Positions 17,998 through 27,485 of a stretch of 64,000 bases of DNA are shown in pieces (position 1 is the first letter of the stretch; each line of letters begins with the position of its first letter). The position numbers were made by a program, and so were the translations under genes. Below the pieces are notes generated by a model. That model worked only from the letters and a program-made list of their open reading frames with translations, ran no database searches and was not told the DNA's origin. The stretch covers positions 4,898,001 through 4,962,000 of the forward strand of contig NZ_CP029378.1 in assembly GCF_003268675.1 (NCBI RefSeq), given 5' to 3'. Source of the DNA: Streptomyces bacillaris (GTDB taxonomy: Bacteria > Actinomycetota > Actinomycetes > Streptomycetales > Streptomycetaceae).

Positions 17998-18909
17998 TCA
18001 GAACGAGGCGATGACGCGGTCCGCGAGGATGTAGACGTTCTCCTCGCCGCAGGAGAAGGTCAGGGCGTAGGCGCCCGAGACGCCCGAACCGCCCAGCAGC
18101 ACCGGCTGCCGGCCCGCCCGCAGCGCGTCCGCGAGCCGCTCGGCCGTCTCACGGTGGCCGGGGGTCATACAGAGCGTGGTGCCGTCGGCGAAGACGTACA
18201 CATCGAGCGTCCCCAGCGGGCCCGGCCGCACATCGGTCAGCTCGGTGGCCAGGTCGGCCAGCTCCTCCAGCCGGCTCACGGTGCGCTCGTGGTCGGTGAC
18301 CACCGGCGTCTGTACGGGGACGAAGTCCGGGTGCGAGGGGTGGCGGCGGCGGGCCGCGGCCAGCTCGGGGGAGTCCTCGGGGTGGTCCGCGATCTCCGGC
18401 AGGTCCGTGAAGTCACCGCCGAACTCGCCCGCGAACTCGCCTGCGATGTCGGCCGTCTCGTGCTCCGCGAGGGTCCGCTCGCTCAGCTCGGCCAGCTCCT
18501 CCATCGCCTCGGCCGCCTCGATGTCCAGCGACTCCAGACCGGCGAAGTCGGACTGGCGCGGGAGGTAGAAGGGGGTCTCCTCACCGAGCACGGGCACCCC
18601 GCCCAGCAGCGAGGGGGCGTCCGCCGCGTCACGGGCCTCCTGGGCGGCCCAGAAGGCGCGCGCCTCGGCCAGCTCGCGCTCGCGCTCCTCGGCCAGCGCC
18701 TCGGCCACGGCCGCGCGTATCTCCTCCGCCGGGGTGGCGGTGTGACGGTTCTGCGGGGGCACCGACGCACCGAGAGCGCGCCCCTCGGCCAGCTCCGTGC
18801 GCAGGCCCGCGACCTGCTTGCGCAGCCCGTGAGCGGCATGCAGCGCGGCGGCGCCGACGGCCGTGGCAGCGGCGGTGGTCAGCAACAGGGCAAATGACAT
18901 GGCGCTCAC
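17998..18909 (-). CDS. hypothetical protein with N-terminal membrane anchor and coiled coil
   Basis: The product (303 aa from GTG 18909) begins with a short hydrophobic helix (FALLLTTAAATAVGAAALHAAHG), followed by a long charged helical stretch (EEIRAAVAEALAEERERELAEARAFWAAQ) that should form a coiled coil, an acidic middle, and a compact C-terminal domain (LDVYVFADGTTLCMTPGHRETAERLADALRAG to FSCGEENVYILADRVIASF). I cannot assign a family. GTG 18909 has GGGAG 6 nt upstream; ATG 18900 is the alternative. It lies downstream of the thiolase, separated by a tandem repeat. Confidence 0.75.
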   Translation of the reverse strand: MSAMSFALLLTTAAATAVGAAALHAAHGLRKQVAGLRTELAEGRALGASVPPQNRHTATPAEEIRAAVAEALAEERERELAEARAFWAAQEARDAADAPSLLGGVPVLGEETPFYLPRQSDFAGLESLDIEAAEAMEELAELSERTLAEHETADIAGEFAGEFGGDFTDLPEIADHPEDSPELAAARRRHPSHPDFVPVQTPVVTDHERTVSRLEELADLATELTDVRPGPLGTLDVYVFADGTTLCMTPGHRETAERLADALRAGRQPVLLGGSGVSGAYALTFSCGEENVYILADRVIASF

Positions 18910-19160
18910 TGACAACTCCCGGTTTCAATCGATACCCCCGACTTCCTACATCAGCTTGGCCTGTACCCGTACCGGCTGTCAGTGCATTACGTCACGAAAT
19001 GGACAGGTCTTTCGGTCCTGGGTTTAGCCCCAAAAGGCCGTGACCTGCGGAAACGACTCTCCCCCGGGACGCAGATCACATCCTGGGGGAGATTCGGTCA
19101 CGGTCGGGGCTCGGCCGGATTCGGACACCCGGTGAGAAGGGAAGCCTGGGGCCGGTACGA

Positions 19161-19174
19161 GCCCCGTACGGGGC
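19161..19174. terminator. GCCCCGTACGGGGC palindrome
   Basis: A perfect 14-bp palindrome just downstream of the repeat that trails the thiolase gene. It may act as a terminator for minus-strand transcription. Confidence 0.35.
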
Positions 19175-19185
19175 CTGGCTCAGTG

Positions 19186-19415
19186 CCCTCCGCTGCGGCT
19201 CAGCTCAGCCGCTCGTGCTGGTGGTCGCGCTGAGCCTCGCCTCCGCTGCGGGCAGGTGCCGCACTCGTACCTCGCACGACCCCTACCCTCCGCTGCGGCT
19301 CAGCTCAGCCGCTCGTGCTGGTGGTCGCGCTGAGCCTCGCCTCCGCTGCGGGCAGGTGCCGCACTCGTACCTCGCACGCCCCCTACCCTCCGCTGCGGCT
19401 CAGCTCAGCCGCTCG
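19186..19415. repeat. 100-bp tandem repeat overlapping the thiolase 3' end
   Basis: Copy 1 is 19186-19285, copy 2 is 19286-19385 and a 30-bp partial third copy is 19386-19415. Copies 1 and 2 differ at one base (19279 A, 19379 C). The partial copy contains the thiolase stop codon and last codons, so the array appears to have grown outward from the gene end. Confidence 0.97.
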
Positions 19416-20620
19416 ATCACCATCGCCATGCCCTGGCCGCCGCCCACGCACATCGTCTCCAGGCCGAACTGCTTGTCGTGGAACTGGAGGCTGTTGATCA
19501 GCGTGCCGGTGATGCGGGCGCCGGTCATGCCGAAGGGGTGGCCGACCGCGATCGCGCCGCCGTTGACGTTGACCTTCTCCAGCGGCAGGCCGAGGTCCCG
19601 GTAGGAGGGGATGACCTGGGCGGCGAACGCCTCGTTGATCTCTGCGAGGTCGATGTCGTCGATCGTCAGACCGGCCCGCTTCAGCGCCTGCTTGCTGGCT
19701 TCGACCGGGCCGTACCCCATGATCTCGGGGGAGAGGCCGGAGACGCCGGTGGAGACGATCCGGGCCAGCGGGGTCAGGCCCAGCTCCCGCGCCTTGGTGT
19801 CGGACATGATCACCAGGGCGGCGGCGCCGTCGTTGAGCGGGCAGCAGTTGCCCGCGGTGACCAGGCCGTCGGGGCGGAAGACCGGCTTCAGGCCCTGCAC
19901 GCCCTCCAGGGTGACGCCCGCGCGCGGGCCGTCGTCCTTGGCGACGACCGTGCCGTCCGGGGTGGTGACGGGGGTGATCTCCCGCTCCCAGAAGCCGTTC
20001 TTCAGGGCCTCCTCGGCGAGGTTCTGCGACCGTACGCCGAACTCGTCCATCTCCTGGCGGCTGACGCCCTTGAACCGGGCCAGGTTCTCCGCCGTCTGCC
20101 CCATCGAGATGTACGCGTCCGGGACGAGGCCGTCCTCACGCGGGTCGTGCCAGCTCGCACCGGACTCCTCGGCGCGGGCGGCGGTGCGGGCCTCGGCGTC
20201 GGCGAAGAGCGGGTTGTGCGTGTCCGGGAGGCTGTCGGAGTTGCCCTTGGTGAAGCGGGACACCATCTCGACGCCCGCCGAGATGAAGACGTCGCCCTCG
20301 CCCGCCTTGATCGCGTGCAGCGCCATCCGGCTGGTCTGCAGCGAGGAGGAGCAGTAGCGGGTGACCGTACAGCCGGGAAGGTGGTCCATCCCCATCTGTA
20401 CGGCGATGATGCGGCCCAGGTTGTTGCCCTGCTCGCCCCCGGGCAGACCGCAGCCCAGCATCAGGTCGTCGATGTCCTTCGGGTCCAGCTCGGGGACCTT
20501 GGCCAGCGCGGTCTGGATGATCGTGGCGGTCAGATCGTCCGCGCGCAGGTCCTTGAGGGACCCCTTGAAGGCGCGGCCGATCGGCGAACGGGCGGCAGAG
20601 ACGATCACGGCTTCGGGCAT
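19400..20620 (-). CDS. acetyl-CoA C-acyltransferase (thiolase)
   Basis: It carries out thiolytic cleavage of 3-ketoacyl-CoA (beta-oxidation) or the reverse condensation. The 406-aa product has the nucleophilic Cys in [18 protein letters not shown] (about residue 89), the substrate-loop motif [10 protein letters not shown], the catalytic His in [16 protein letters not shown] and the second Cys in [17 protein letters not shown] 20620 gives the family N-terminus [20 protein letters not shown]. The stop codon lies inside a 100-bp tandem repeat. An inverted repeat at 20732-20747 upstream may be its operator. Confidence 0.95.
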   Translation of the reverse strand: MPEAVIVSAARSPIGRAFKGSLKDLRADDLTATIIQTALAKVPELDPKDIDDLMLGCGLPGGEQGNNLGRIIAVQMGMDHLPGCTVTRYCSSSLQTSRMALHAIKAGEGDVFISAGVEMVSRFTKGNSDSLPDTHNPLFADAEARTAARAEESGASWHDPREDGLVPDAYISMGQTAENLARFKGVSRQEMDEFGVRSQNLAEEALKNGFWEREITPVTTPDGTVVAKDDGPRAGVTLEGVQGLKPVFRPDGLVTAGNCCPLNDGAAALVIMSDTKARELGLTPLARIVSTGVSGLSPEIMGYGPVEASKQALKRAGLTIDDIDLAEINEAFAAQVIPSYRDLGLPLEKVNVNGGAIAVGHPFGMTGARITGTLINSLQFHDKQFGLETMCVGGGQGMAMVIERLS

Positions 20621-20731
20621 CACGCGGCTCCATGAGGGCTGGAAAGCTGGGTGGACGAGAGAACTCCCCTGGAAGCTACCCGGGCGTATCGCCCGGGTCA
20701 CCCGGCAGGCCGTGTGATGAGTGACTCTTTT

Positions 20732-20747
20732 CTAAGCGCTTGCTCAG
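20732..20747. promoter_or_regulatory. inverted repeat CTAAGC-GCTT-GCTCAG
   Basis: The arms CTAAGC and GCTCAG match at 5 of 6 pairs, and the 8-bp AAGCGCTT inside is a perfect palindrome. It lies 112 bp upstream of the thiolase start in an unusually AT-rich patch. A TetR-type fatty-acid regulator is a reasonable guess. Confidence 0.35.
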
Positions 20748-20836
20748 GGCGGCCTGCCGGGGCTGGGGCTGGGGTCCGGGGCATCCGGCGTGGGCTCGGG
20801 GCGTCCCGTACGGTCCGGGCCGCCGGGCCCCGGCCC

Positions 20837-21859
20837 CTACGTGTGGCCGTGCGCCGCGTCCGGGTGCGAGGACGGTGCCGGTTCCGTCTGGGTGGAGGCG
20901 GGGAGGCGCCGCCGCCTGCGGTGCTTGAGGAGGGCCCAGGGGGCGCGGGCGCCCGTGACCTCCGTACCGGCCTCGCGGGCCGCCTGGGAGGCCGCCTTGG
21001 CCACCGGGAGGATGTCCTCGCGGCGCGCGCCGTCCAGCCGGTCCGACTCCGGCCACAAACCCAGCACCGCGCAGAGCGTCGGCAGCACCGCCATCGACGC
21101 CGTCGCGTACCCCTCGGCGGAGGGGTGGTAGTTGTCCGGCCCGAACAGCTCACGCGGGTTCGCCGCGAACTCCGGGCCCAGCAGGTCGCCCAGCGACACC
21201 GTGCGCCCGCCCTGCTCCACCGTCCCGATCGTCTGCGCGGCTGCCAGCTGCCGGCTCACCCGCCGGGCCAGCCAGCGCAGCGGCTGGTAGACCGGCTCGA
21301 TCGTGCCCAGGTCCGGGCAGGTCCCCACGACCACCTCCGCCCCCGCCGTCCGCAGCCTGCGCACCGCCGTCGTCAGACAGCGCACCGACTGGGTGGCGGG
21401 CATGCGGTGGGTGACGTCGTTCGCACCGATCATGATCACGCAGACGTCCGGGGTGCGGGCCGGGTCCGCCAGCAGCAGCGAGACCTGCCGCTCCAGATCG
21501 TCCGACCTGGCCCCCGGCAGGGCCACGTTCCGCAGGTCCACCGGCCGCTCGGCCACCGCCGCGAGCCCCGAGGCGAGCAGCGCCCCCGGGGTCTGCCCGG
21601 CCCGCCGCACCCCCTGGCCCGCCGCCGTCGAGTCCCCGAGCATCCCGAGCCGCAGCGGATCGTTCGGGCCGGCGAACGCCACCCCGTACCGCCCGTCCGC
21701 GCTCGGCGGAACCGGGGCCGTACCGCCGCCCACCTGCCTCTTCGCGAGCTGGACCTCCGCCAGGAACACGCCGACGGCCGCCGCACCGATCAGTCCGATG
21801 CTCCCACCGCCGTAGGCCGCGCCCGCCGCGATCCGCCGTGCCACCCTTGCTCTCGACAC
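20837..21859 (-). CDS. SGNH/GDSL-type hydrolase, membrane-anchored
   Basis: The 340-aa product starts with a basic segment and one hydrophobic helix (YGGGSIGLIGAAAVGVFLA), placing an esterase domain outside the membrane. Catalytic blocks are GMLGDSTAAGQG (nucleophile Ser), the Gly of NVALPGARS, Asn in IMIGANDVTH and the Asp/His dyad in DNYHPSAEGY. The C-terminal 70 residues are basic and disordered. Its substrate is unknown; cell-envelope acyl groups are plausible. GTG 21859 has GGAGG about 10 nt upstream; GTG 21871 sits too close to that site. Confidence 0.85.
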   Translation of the reverse strand: MSRARVARRIAAGAAYGGGSIGLIGAAAVGVFLAEVQLAKRQVGGGTAPVPPSADGRYGVAFAGPNDPLRLGMLGDSTAAGQGVRRAGQTPGALLASGLAAVAERPVDLRNVALPGARSDDLERQVSLLLADPARTPDVCVIMIGANDVTHRMPATQSVRCLTTAVRRLRTAGAEVVVGTCPDLGTIEPVYQPLRWLARRVSRQLAAAQTIGTVEQGGRTVSLGDLLGPEFAANPRELFGPDNYHPSAEGYATASMAVLPTLCAVLGLWPESDRLDGARREDILPVAKAASQAAREAGTEVTGARAPWALLKHRRRRRLPASTQTEPAPSSHPDAAHGHT

Positions 21860-22076
21860 AGTCCGGTCCACCTCCTCCTCGCCGTACCGCCCTACAACTA
21901 CCTACCTGCCCCGCGAGGGGCGCCGCCCAATCGCACTGTCCGTCCCCGTCTCCGTACGCTCCGTGTCCGGCCTTCCTTTCCGGCCTCCTTTTCCGGGGGT
22001 GGAGGGCTTCCGTGCGCATCGTGCGGCCCGTACGCATACTCTGGGCCGGACCATCTCGGAGATCCCGGAGTACACG

Positions 22077-23483
22077 GTGCAATTCCACGATTCGCTGATC
22101 ACTCTTGTCGGCAACACCCCGCTGGTGAGGCTGCGCAACGTCACGGCAGGCATCCAGGCGACCGTCCTGGCCAAGGTCGAGTACTTCAACCCCGGCGGGT
22201 CGGTGAAGGACCGCATCGCCCTGCGCATGATCGAGGCGGCCGAGCAGAGCGGCGAGCTGCAGCCCGGCGGCACGATCATCGAGCCGACCAGTGGCAACAC
22301 GGGCGTCGGCCTGGCGATCGTCGCCCAGCAGAAGGGCTACAAGTGCATCTTCGTCTGCCCGGACAAGGTGTCCACGGACAAGATCAACGTGCTGCGCGCG
22401 TACGGCGCCGAGGTCGTCGTCTGCCCCAGCGCGGTCGACCCGGAGCACCCGGACTCGTACTACAACGTCTCCGACCGGCTGGTCGCCGAGACGCCGGGCT
22501 CCTGGAAGCCCGACCAGTACTCCAACCCGAACAACCCGCGCTCGCACTACGAGACCACCGGTCCTGAGCTGTGGGAGCAGACGGAGGGGAAGATCACCCA
22601 CTTCGTCGCGGGCGTCGGCACTGGCGGCACGATCACCGGCACCGGGCGCTACCTCAAGGAGGTCAGCAACGGCGCCGTCAAGGTCATCGGCACCGACCCG
22701 GAGGGCTCGGTCTACTCCGGTGGCTCGGGTCGCCCGTATCTGGTCGAGGGCGTCGGTGAGGACTTCTGGCCCTCCGCCTACGACGCCGAGGTCACCGACG
22801 AGATCGTCGCGGTCTCCGACAAGGACACCTTCCAGATGACCCGCCGCCTCGCCAAGGAGGAGGGCCTGCTCGTCGGCGGCTCCTGCGGCATGGCGGTCGT
22901 CGGGGCCCTGGAGGTCGCCAGGCGGCTCGGCCCGGACGACGTGGTCGTGGTGCTGCTGCCCGACAGCGGCCGCGGCTACCTGAGCAAGATCTTCAACGAC
23001 GAGTGGATGGCCGACTACGGCTTCCTGGAGGACACCAGCTCCTCCCCGCAGGTCAGCGCCGTGCTGAACTTCAAGGAGGGCCCGCTGCCCTCCCTCGTCC
23101 ACATGCACCCGGACGAGACGGTCGGCCAGGCGATCGACGTCCTGCGGGAGTACGGCGTCTCCCAGATGCCGATCGTGAAGCCGGGCGCCGGACACCCCGA
23201 CGTGATGGCCGCCGAGGTCATCGGCTCCGTCGTGGAACGGCAGCTGCTGGACGCCCTGTTCACCCAGCGCGCCTCCCTGACCGACCCGCTGGAGAAGCAC
23301 ATGTCGGCCCCGCTGCCGCAGGTCGGCTCCGGCGAGCCGGTCGAGGACCTGATGGCCGCCCTCAGCGGTGCCGATGGTGCCGACGCGGCGATCGTGCTCG
23401 TCGAGGGGAAGCCGAAGGGCGTCGTCAGCCGACAGGACGTGCTCGCGTTCCTCGCGAAGGACGCGGGCGTCGCGAAGGCCTGA
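22077..23483 (+). CDS. cbs: cystathionine beta-synthase
   Basis: It condenses serine and homocysteine to cystathionine (reverse transsulfuration) with PLP. The 468-aa product has the PLP Lys in NPGGSVKDRIALRM, the phosphate-binding PTSGNTGVGLAIVA, the GVGTGGTITGTGRYL loop and a C-terminal pair of CBS domains (about 345-468, for example SQMPIVKPG and PKGVVSRQDVLAFLA) that usually bind an adenosyl nucleotide. GTG 22077 gives the N-terminus QFHDSLITLVGNTPLVRL and has GGAG 6 nt upstream. O-acetylserine sulfhydrylase is less likely given length and CBS domains. Confidence 0.94.
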   Translation: MQFHDSLITLVGNTPLVRLRNVTAGIQATVLAKVEYFNPGGSVKDRIALRMIEAAEQSGELQPGGTIIEPTSGNTGVGLAIVAQQKGYKCIFVCPDKVSTDKINVLRAYGAEVVVCPSAVDPEHPDSYYNVSDRLVAETPGSWKPDQYSNPNNPRSHYETTGPELWEQTEGKITHFVAGVGTGGTITGTGRYLKEVSNGAVKVIGTDPEGSVYSGGSGRPYLVEGVGEDFWPSAYDAEVTDEIVAVSDKDTFQMTRRLAKEEGLLVGGSCGMAVVGALEVARRLGPDDVVVVLLPDSGRGYLSKIFNDEWMADYGFLEDTSSSPQVSAVLNFKEGPLPSLVHMHPDETVGQAIDVLREYGVSQMPIVKPGAGHPDVMAAEVIGSVVERQLLDALFTQRASLTDPLEKHMSAPLPQVGSGEPVEDLMAALSGADGADAAIVLVEGKPKGVVSRQDVLAFLAKDAGVAKA

Positions 23484-23760
23484 CCGGCCGTCGACGTCGA
23501 CGTGCGGGCCCGGTCGGCCCCCGGCTCGCAGCCTGAGCCGCCCTCGGCACGCGGCCCGCGCTGCCACCGGCTCGCGCGCCTGACCGGCCGTCGGCGCTCG
23601 GACCCGTTCGGCCGTCGGTGCGTGGTCCGGACCGGCTGTCGGCTGCGGACCTGACCGGTCGGCCTCCGGCCCCGCAGGTCCGACCGGCCGTCCGTGCCCG
23701 GACCCGTTCGGTCGCCGTCCGGCCCCCGCAGGTCCGACCGGCGCGGCCCGCGCGGACCGG
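23478..23760 (+). repeat. degenerate repeats downstream of cbs
   Basis: GCCTGACCGGCCGTCG occurs at 23478-23493, covering the cbs stop codon, and again exactly 100 bp later at 23578-23593. CGGACCCGTTCGG and CCCGCAGGTCCGACCGG also recur. No open frame here looks coding, and the rest of the gap to 24171 is low-complexity GC-rich DNA in which I see no gene. Confidence 0.75.
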
Positions 23761-24171
23761 GCACCCGCGAAGGGCGGCCCGGGCTTCGCGAAAACGGTAC
23801 GAGCACGTCACGTCGGCGCAGCACCCGCTTAACACGGCTCCGGCAGATTAGTGGGTGTCGGCAGGGAGACCAGCCGGCACCCAGAACGGCGACACCGGAC
23901 TACGGAGCGGCTCCCGGACCTCCACCGTCGCCCGGACGCGGCCACCCGGCCCTGACCCGGACCGCGTCCCTCGCGGGGACCGCCGTCGTCCCGCCCCCCG
24001 GGCCACCGGGGGTGCGGCGGCCCCCGCGACATACCTCACCGTGCGGCCGGACCCCTCGTGGGCCCGGCCGCACGGCCGTTCCCGCCCGCCCGCGCGCCCG
24101 CCCACGGCCCCCGGTGAACCCTCCCGTCCCTGTGGCTCGTTCCCTCCTACCCCTCCACCCCGTACGCCTGC

Positions 24172-24636
24172 TCACTCCTGCCACTCCGGGACCGCACGGC
24201 GCCGCTCCCGCTCCCGCTGCCGGAACAGCCCCCCGGAGTGCGCCGCGTGCACCGCGTTCACCCCCACGATCCCCAGCCAGGCGACCACCAGCCCCTCGAT
24301 GCCCGCGTTGACGACCCCGATCGCGGAGAGCGGCACGGCCAGGACGAGCGAGACGACCGCGAAACCGAATCGCTCCCCGAAACCGGCCGCCGCCGCGCCC
24401 GCCGTCCCCACCCCCGCGGCGGACGGCGGGCGAGCGGCCCCGGGACCCCGGGCGGCCGTCACCTGCTGCTCGGCGAGATGGCGCCGGACCCGGCGGTCCA
24501 TGGTCGAGTCGAGGCGCTGTTCGACCTTCTCCAGGAAGGAGTCGACGAGCGCCGACTCATACTCCGGCCCCAGCTCGCCGCGCGCCTGGAGCGTGGCGGC
24601 CAGCTCCTTCTTCAGCTCGTGGTCCCGTGCTTCCAT
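24172..24636 (-). CDS. small two-helix membrane protein, hypothetical
   Basis: The 154-aa product has an N-terminal charged helix (ELKKELAATLQARGELG, then ALVDSFLEKVEQRLDSTMDRRVRRHLAEQQ), an Ala/Gly-rich linker and two hydrophobic helices (FGFAVVSLVLAVPLSAIGVVNA and IEGLVVAWLGIVGVNAVHAAH), ending in a basic tail. I do not recognise a functional family. On the minus strand a TAACGT (complement of 24644-24649) precedes ATG 24636 by 7 nt, so the transcript is probably leaderless. It is divergent from the RpiR regulator. Confidence 0.78.
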   Translation of the reverse strand: MEARDHELKKELAATLQARGELGPEYESALVDSFLEKVEQRLDSTMDRRVRRHLAEQQVTAARGPGAARPPSAAGVGTAGAAAAGFGERFGFAVVSLVLAVPLSAIGVVNAGIEGLVVAWLGIVGVNAVHAAHSGGLFRQRERERRRAVPEWQE

Positions 24637-24720
24637 ACCCGTTACGTTACGAGCGCCGACGGCCCCGAACACGGGGGCTAACCCCCGTATTTCCCGGGGA
24701 GGAAGCCGCCCCTCCACCCG

Positions 24721-24738
24721 CTGCATATGGACATGCAG
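24721..24738. promoter_or_regulatory. inverted repeat CTGCAT-N6-ATGCAG
   Basis: A perfect 6-bp inverted repeat 120 bp before the RpiR-family gene, in the divergent gap. It is a candidate operator for that regulator. Confidence 0.35.
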
Positions 24739-24857
24739 GAGCCTTCCTGGCTGAATGGATCCGTCGGCGCCGATCAGGGCACGACGGATCCGGCCACGGG
24801 ATTCGGCAACGGACCCTGCGGCGGATCCGGCAGGAGAACGCCCAGCAAGGGGACAGC

Positions 24858-25703
24858 ATGAGTGGGAGCAGCCCCGCCGCGCGGTTGCAGCGGCTCTTCG
24901 AGGGGCACCGGCTCACGCCCACCCAGCGGCGCATCGCGCACTGCATGGTCCGCCGGGCGTCCGACGCGCCGTTCCTCTCCAGCGTCGAGCTGGCCGAGCT
25001 GGCCGGGGTCAGCCAGCCCTCCGTCACTCGCTTCGCCGTCGCCCTCGGCTTCGACGGCTACCCGGCGCTCCGCCGCCACCTGCGCGAGGTCGCCCCCGCG
25101 GACGCGGAGCAGGAGGAGGCGGGGGAGACGTACAACGAGTACCAGCAGGCCGTCCGCGCCGAGATCGAGAACCTCCAGCACCTCTCCGACCTGCTGGCCG
25201 ACCCCGGCCCCGTGGAGCGGGCGGGGCGGCTGCTCGCCGGATCCCGGCCGCTGCCCGTGCTGGGGCTGCGCGCGGCCTCCTCGCAGGCACGCGGCTTCGG
25301 GTACTTCGCCGCCAAGGTCCACCCCGACGTCCGGGTCCTCGACGAGGGCGGCTCCATGCTCCTGGACCGCATCGACTCCGCCCGCCGGGCCGGTGCCACC
25401 GCCCTCATGTGCTTCGCGCTGCCCCGCCACCCCAAGGAGTCCGTGGAGGCGCTGGCGTACGCCGGAGCGCAGGGGCTCACCGTCGTGACCGTTGCCGACT
25501 CCGCCTTCGCCCCGGTCGCCAAACACAGCGACCTCCTCCTCCCGGCGGCCATCGGCTCCGGCCTCTCCTTCGACACCGTCTGCGCCCCGATGCTGCTGGG
25601 CCGGGTGCTGCTGGAGGCGATGTGCGACGAACTCCCCGAGGCCCAGGCGCGGCTGGAGGAGTTCGACGTACGGGCGGCGGCGCGCGGGCTGTTCGTGGAG
25701 TGA
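24858..25703 (+). CDS. MurR/RpiR family transcriptional regulator
   Basis: This 281-aa regulator has an N-terminal HTH_6 domain (LTPTQRRIAHCMV, then SSVELAELAGVSQPSVTRFAVALGFDGYPALRRHLRE, residues about 18-78) and a C-terminal SIS sugar-phosphate-binding domain (about 125-265, with VLGLRAASSQARGFGYFAAK and ALPRHPKESVEALAYA). Such proteins sense phosphosugars or other acidic metabolites. AAGGGGA lies 6 nt before the ATG. The hut genes are 5.5 kb away, so a role in nitrogen catabolism is possible but unproven. Confidence 0.9.
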   Translation: MSGSSPAARLQRLFEGHRLTPTQRRIAHCMVRRASDAPFLSSVELAELAGVSQPSVTRFAVALGFDGYPALRRHLREVAPADAEQEEAGETYNEYQQAVRAEIENLQHLSDLLADPGPVERAGRLLAGSRPLPVLGLRAASSQARGFGYFAAKVHPDVRVLDEGGSMLLDRIDSARRAGATALMCFALPRHPKESVEALAYAGAQGLTVVTVADSAFAPVAKHSDLLLPAAIGSGLSFDTVCAPMLLGRVLLEAMCDELPEAQARLEEFDVRAAARGLFVE

Positions 25704-25904
25704 CCGGACCCCGGTACGGGCGGCGGTGCGGGTTCTGATCCTGGATCGACCGGACTTCCGTACCGGTGGCGGTGGCCCGGCGTCTGTCCTGGACCGGGCC
25801 CCGGGCCACCGGATTCTCACGGGCCCCTCATCTGCGGCCGCTAATCTCCGCGCCCGGAACGGAGACCGGGCCGGAGAGGCCCGTGGTGAGAGAGGGGTGC
25901 GGAC

Positions 25905-26474
25905 GTGGGACGTGGAGGGCAGTCGCTGGCGCGGGTGGCCGTGATCGTACGGGCCGGTGCGGCGCCGCTGTGGTGCGCCGGGCTGGTGGCCGCCGTCGCG
26001 GGGGCGTTCGTCCCGGGGCTGACCGGGCGCCGGATCGGGCTGCTGGCCGGGGCCGCGCTCTTCATCGTCACGGCGGCGGCCGTGGCCCTGGCGCGCGGCG
26101 GGCGGTACGCGGAGCTGGCCCGGGGAGCCGCACGGGCCGGGCGCGGCGACTTCCTCCAGGACCGGGCCGTGACCGTACGGGGGTGGCGGCGCGGGCGCCG
26201 GTGGTGGCTGCTGGGGGCGTTCGTGGTGGCCGTGGCCTCCTCGTTCGCGCTGCCGGGCGCCGGCGGGCTGGTCCTCGCGGGCGCGGGGGCCGGACTCTGG
26301 GCGAAGGCCGTACGGATCGGGCAGCGGGAGCGGCGGGACGACGTCCTGTACTGGGTGCGCACCGACTGGGCCGGGCACGGCAGTCCGGCCGCCAAGGGCG
26401 TGCACGGGCACCGGACGACGGGTCCGGCGGCGGGGGACGCCGCGCCGGGCGGGGCGCGGCGTCGCCGCCGGTGA
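25905..26474 (+). CDS. hypothetical membrane protein
   Basis: The 189-aa product contains four hydrophobic segments in two pairs (APLWCAGLVAAVAGAFVPGL and RIGLLAGAALFIVTAAAVALA; then WWLLGAFVVAVASSFALPGA and LVLAGAGAGLWAKAV) and a very basic C-terminus. No family is recognised. The start is GTG 25905. It converges on the LC7 cluster, its stop lying 17 bp from the end of the last LC7 gene. Confidence 0.72.
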   Translation: MGRGGQSLARVAVIVRAGAAPLWCAGLVAAVAGAFVPGLTGRRIGLLAGAALFIVTAAAVALARGGRYAELARGAARAGRGDFLQDRAVTVRGWRRGRRWWLLGAFVVAVASSFALPGAGGLVLAGAGAGLWAKAVRIGQRERRDDVLYWVRTDWAGHGSPAAKGVHGHRTTGPAAGDAAPGGARRRRR

Positions 26475-26490
26475 GCGGAGCCGGAGGGGC

Positions 26491-26865
26491 TCAGATCTCC
26501 AGCTCGGCCTCGATCTTCTTGAGCTGGTGGCGGGCCATCGCGAGGTTGGCCCGGCTCGCGTCCAGCACCAGGTAGAGGAAGAGGCCGTTGCCGCCACGGG
26601 TCTTGAGCAGCCGGATCAGGTGGTACTGGGTGCCCAGCGTGATGAGGATGTCCTCGATCTCGTCCTTGATGCCCAGGTGCTCCATCGTGCGGAGCTTGGC
26701 CCGGATCACATCGGTGTTGCCCGCGGCGGCGACCTCCAGGTTGAAGTCCTTGCCGCCGCCGAGCGTGCCCAGGGCCATCCCGCTCGTGTAGTCGACGAGG
26801 GCGACACCCGTGGTGCCCTCGATCGAGCTCATCGCATCCTTCAGTGCCGCTTCGGTGTTCGCCAT
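26491..26865 (-). CDS. Roadblock/LC7-like protein, last gene of the cluster
   Basis: This 124-aa small alpha/beta protein resembles Roadblock/LC7 or MglB-type proteins, which as dimers bind small GTPases. The motif GVALVDYTSGMALGTLGGG is followed by a helix, then IEDILITLGTQYHLIRLLK, a strand NGLFLYLVLDASRANLAMARHQLKKIEAELEI. It is clearly paralogous to the gene at 28295-28708, sharing VDxTSGxALGT, EDxxxT, YHxxR and NLAMARxxL. ATG 26865 is set by homology. No GTPase gene lies beside it. It has no TTA codon. Confidence 0.82.
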   Translation of the reverse strand: MANTEAALKDAMSSIEGTTGVALVDYTSGMALGTLGGGKDFNLEVAAAGNTDVIRAKLRTMEHLGIKDEIEDILITLGTQYHLIRLLKTRGGNGLFLYLVLDASRANLAMARHQLKKIEAELEI

Positions 26866-26979
26866 GGAGGCTCGTTTCCTTTCCGTGGCCGGTCGCGGTG
26901 ACCGGGTCCGTTTCCGCGTGAGTGGCATGGGTGTGGTGGGTGGTGGGGGTGCGTGCGTGTGGAGGGAGGGGAGGAGCGG

Positions 26980-27447
26980 TTACGTGGGGCGCTGCGGGAG
27001 CGTGCGGTTCTGGGTGGTGCGCGCCGGGGCGGTACGGGGCATGGGGGGCGTGCGCTCGACGCGTTCCAGGGCGGAGTCGACGAGTTCGCCGATGCGGGCG
27101 CCCGCGCGGCGGCCCTCCAGATGGAGCCGGCCGACGTTGATGCGGTCCTCGGCCAGCAGGGTCAGGACGGCGGAGGAGCCGGCGGCGTAGGTGGCGATGT
27201 AGCCGCTCCCGCCGCGGACCAGGAGTTCCCGGAAGCCGCCGCGGCCGGTGGCCTCCGTCATCCGGATCGAGACGCCGAGCGCGGCGGCGGTGAGGGCGGC
27301 GACGCCCTCGGCCTCGATGCCCGGGGTGTCATGGGCCAGGACCAGGCCGTCGGTGGAGGCGGCCAGCGCTCCGGAGAGGAGGGGCACCCGGGCCCGTAAC
27401 CGCTGCAGCTCGTCGAGGACACTCCGCGTCTCGGCCTCGGGAACCAT
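26980..27447 (-). CDS. Roadblock/LC7 domain protein with a TTA codon
   Basis: The 155-aa product has a Roadblock/LC7 domain (VPLLSGALAASTDGLVLAHDT, then GVAALTAAALGVSIRM, ELLVRGGSGYIATYAAG, SSAVLTLLAEDRINVGRLHLEGRRAGARI), with the C-terminal 35 residues Pro/Thr/Arg-rich. Proteins of this type occur in Streptomyces conservons next to a GTPase and a histidine kinase. Leu17 is encoded by TTA (27397-27399 on the complement), so translation should need bldA. GGGAGGAG is 8 nt upstream of ATG 27447. Confidence 0.88.
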   Translation of the reverse strand: MVPEAETRSVLDELQRLRARVPLLSGALAASTDGLVLAHDTPGIEAEGVAALTAAALGVSIRMTEATGRGGFRELLVRGGSGYIATYAAGSSAVLTLLAEDRINVGRLHLEGRRAGARIGELVDSALERVERTPPMPRTAPARTTQNRTLPQRPT

Positions 27448-27485
27448 CAGCTGTCTCCTCCCGGCACGCTGTCTGAGCGCGCGTA

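Noticed and set aside
21150-23567. An 805-codon minus-strand open frame across the SGNH hydrolase and cbs
   Set aside because: It mirrors the codon bias of cbs on the other strand and spans two unrelated genes.
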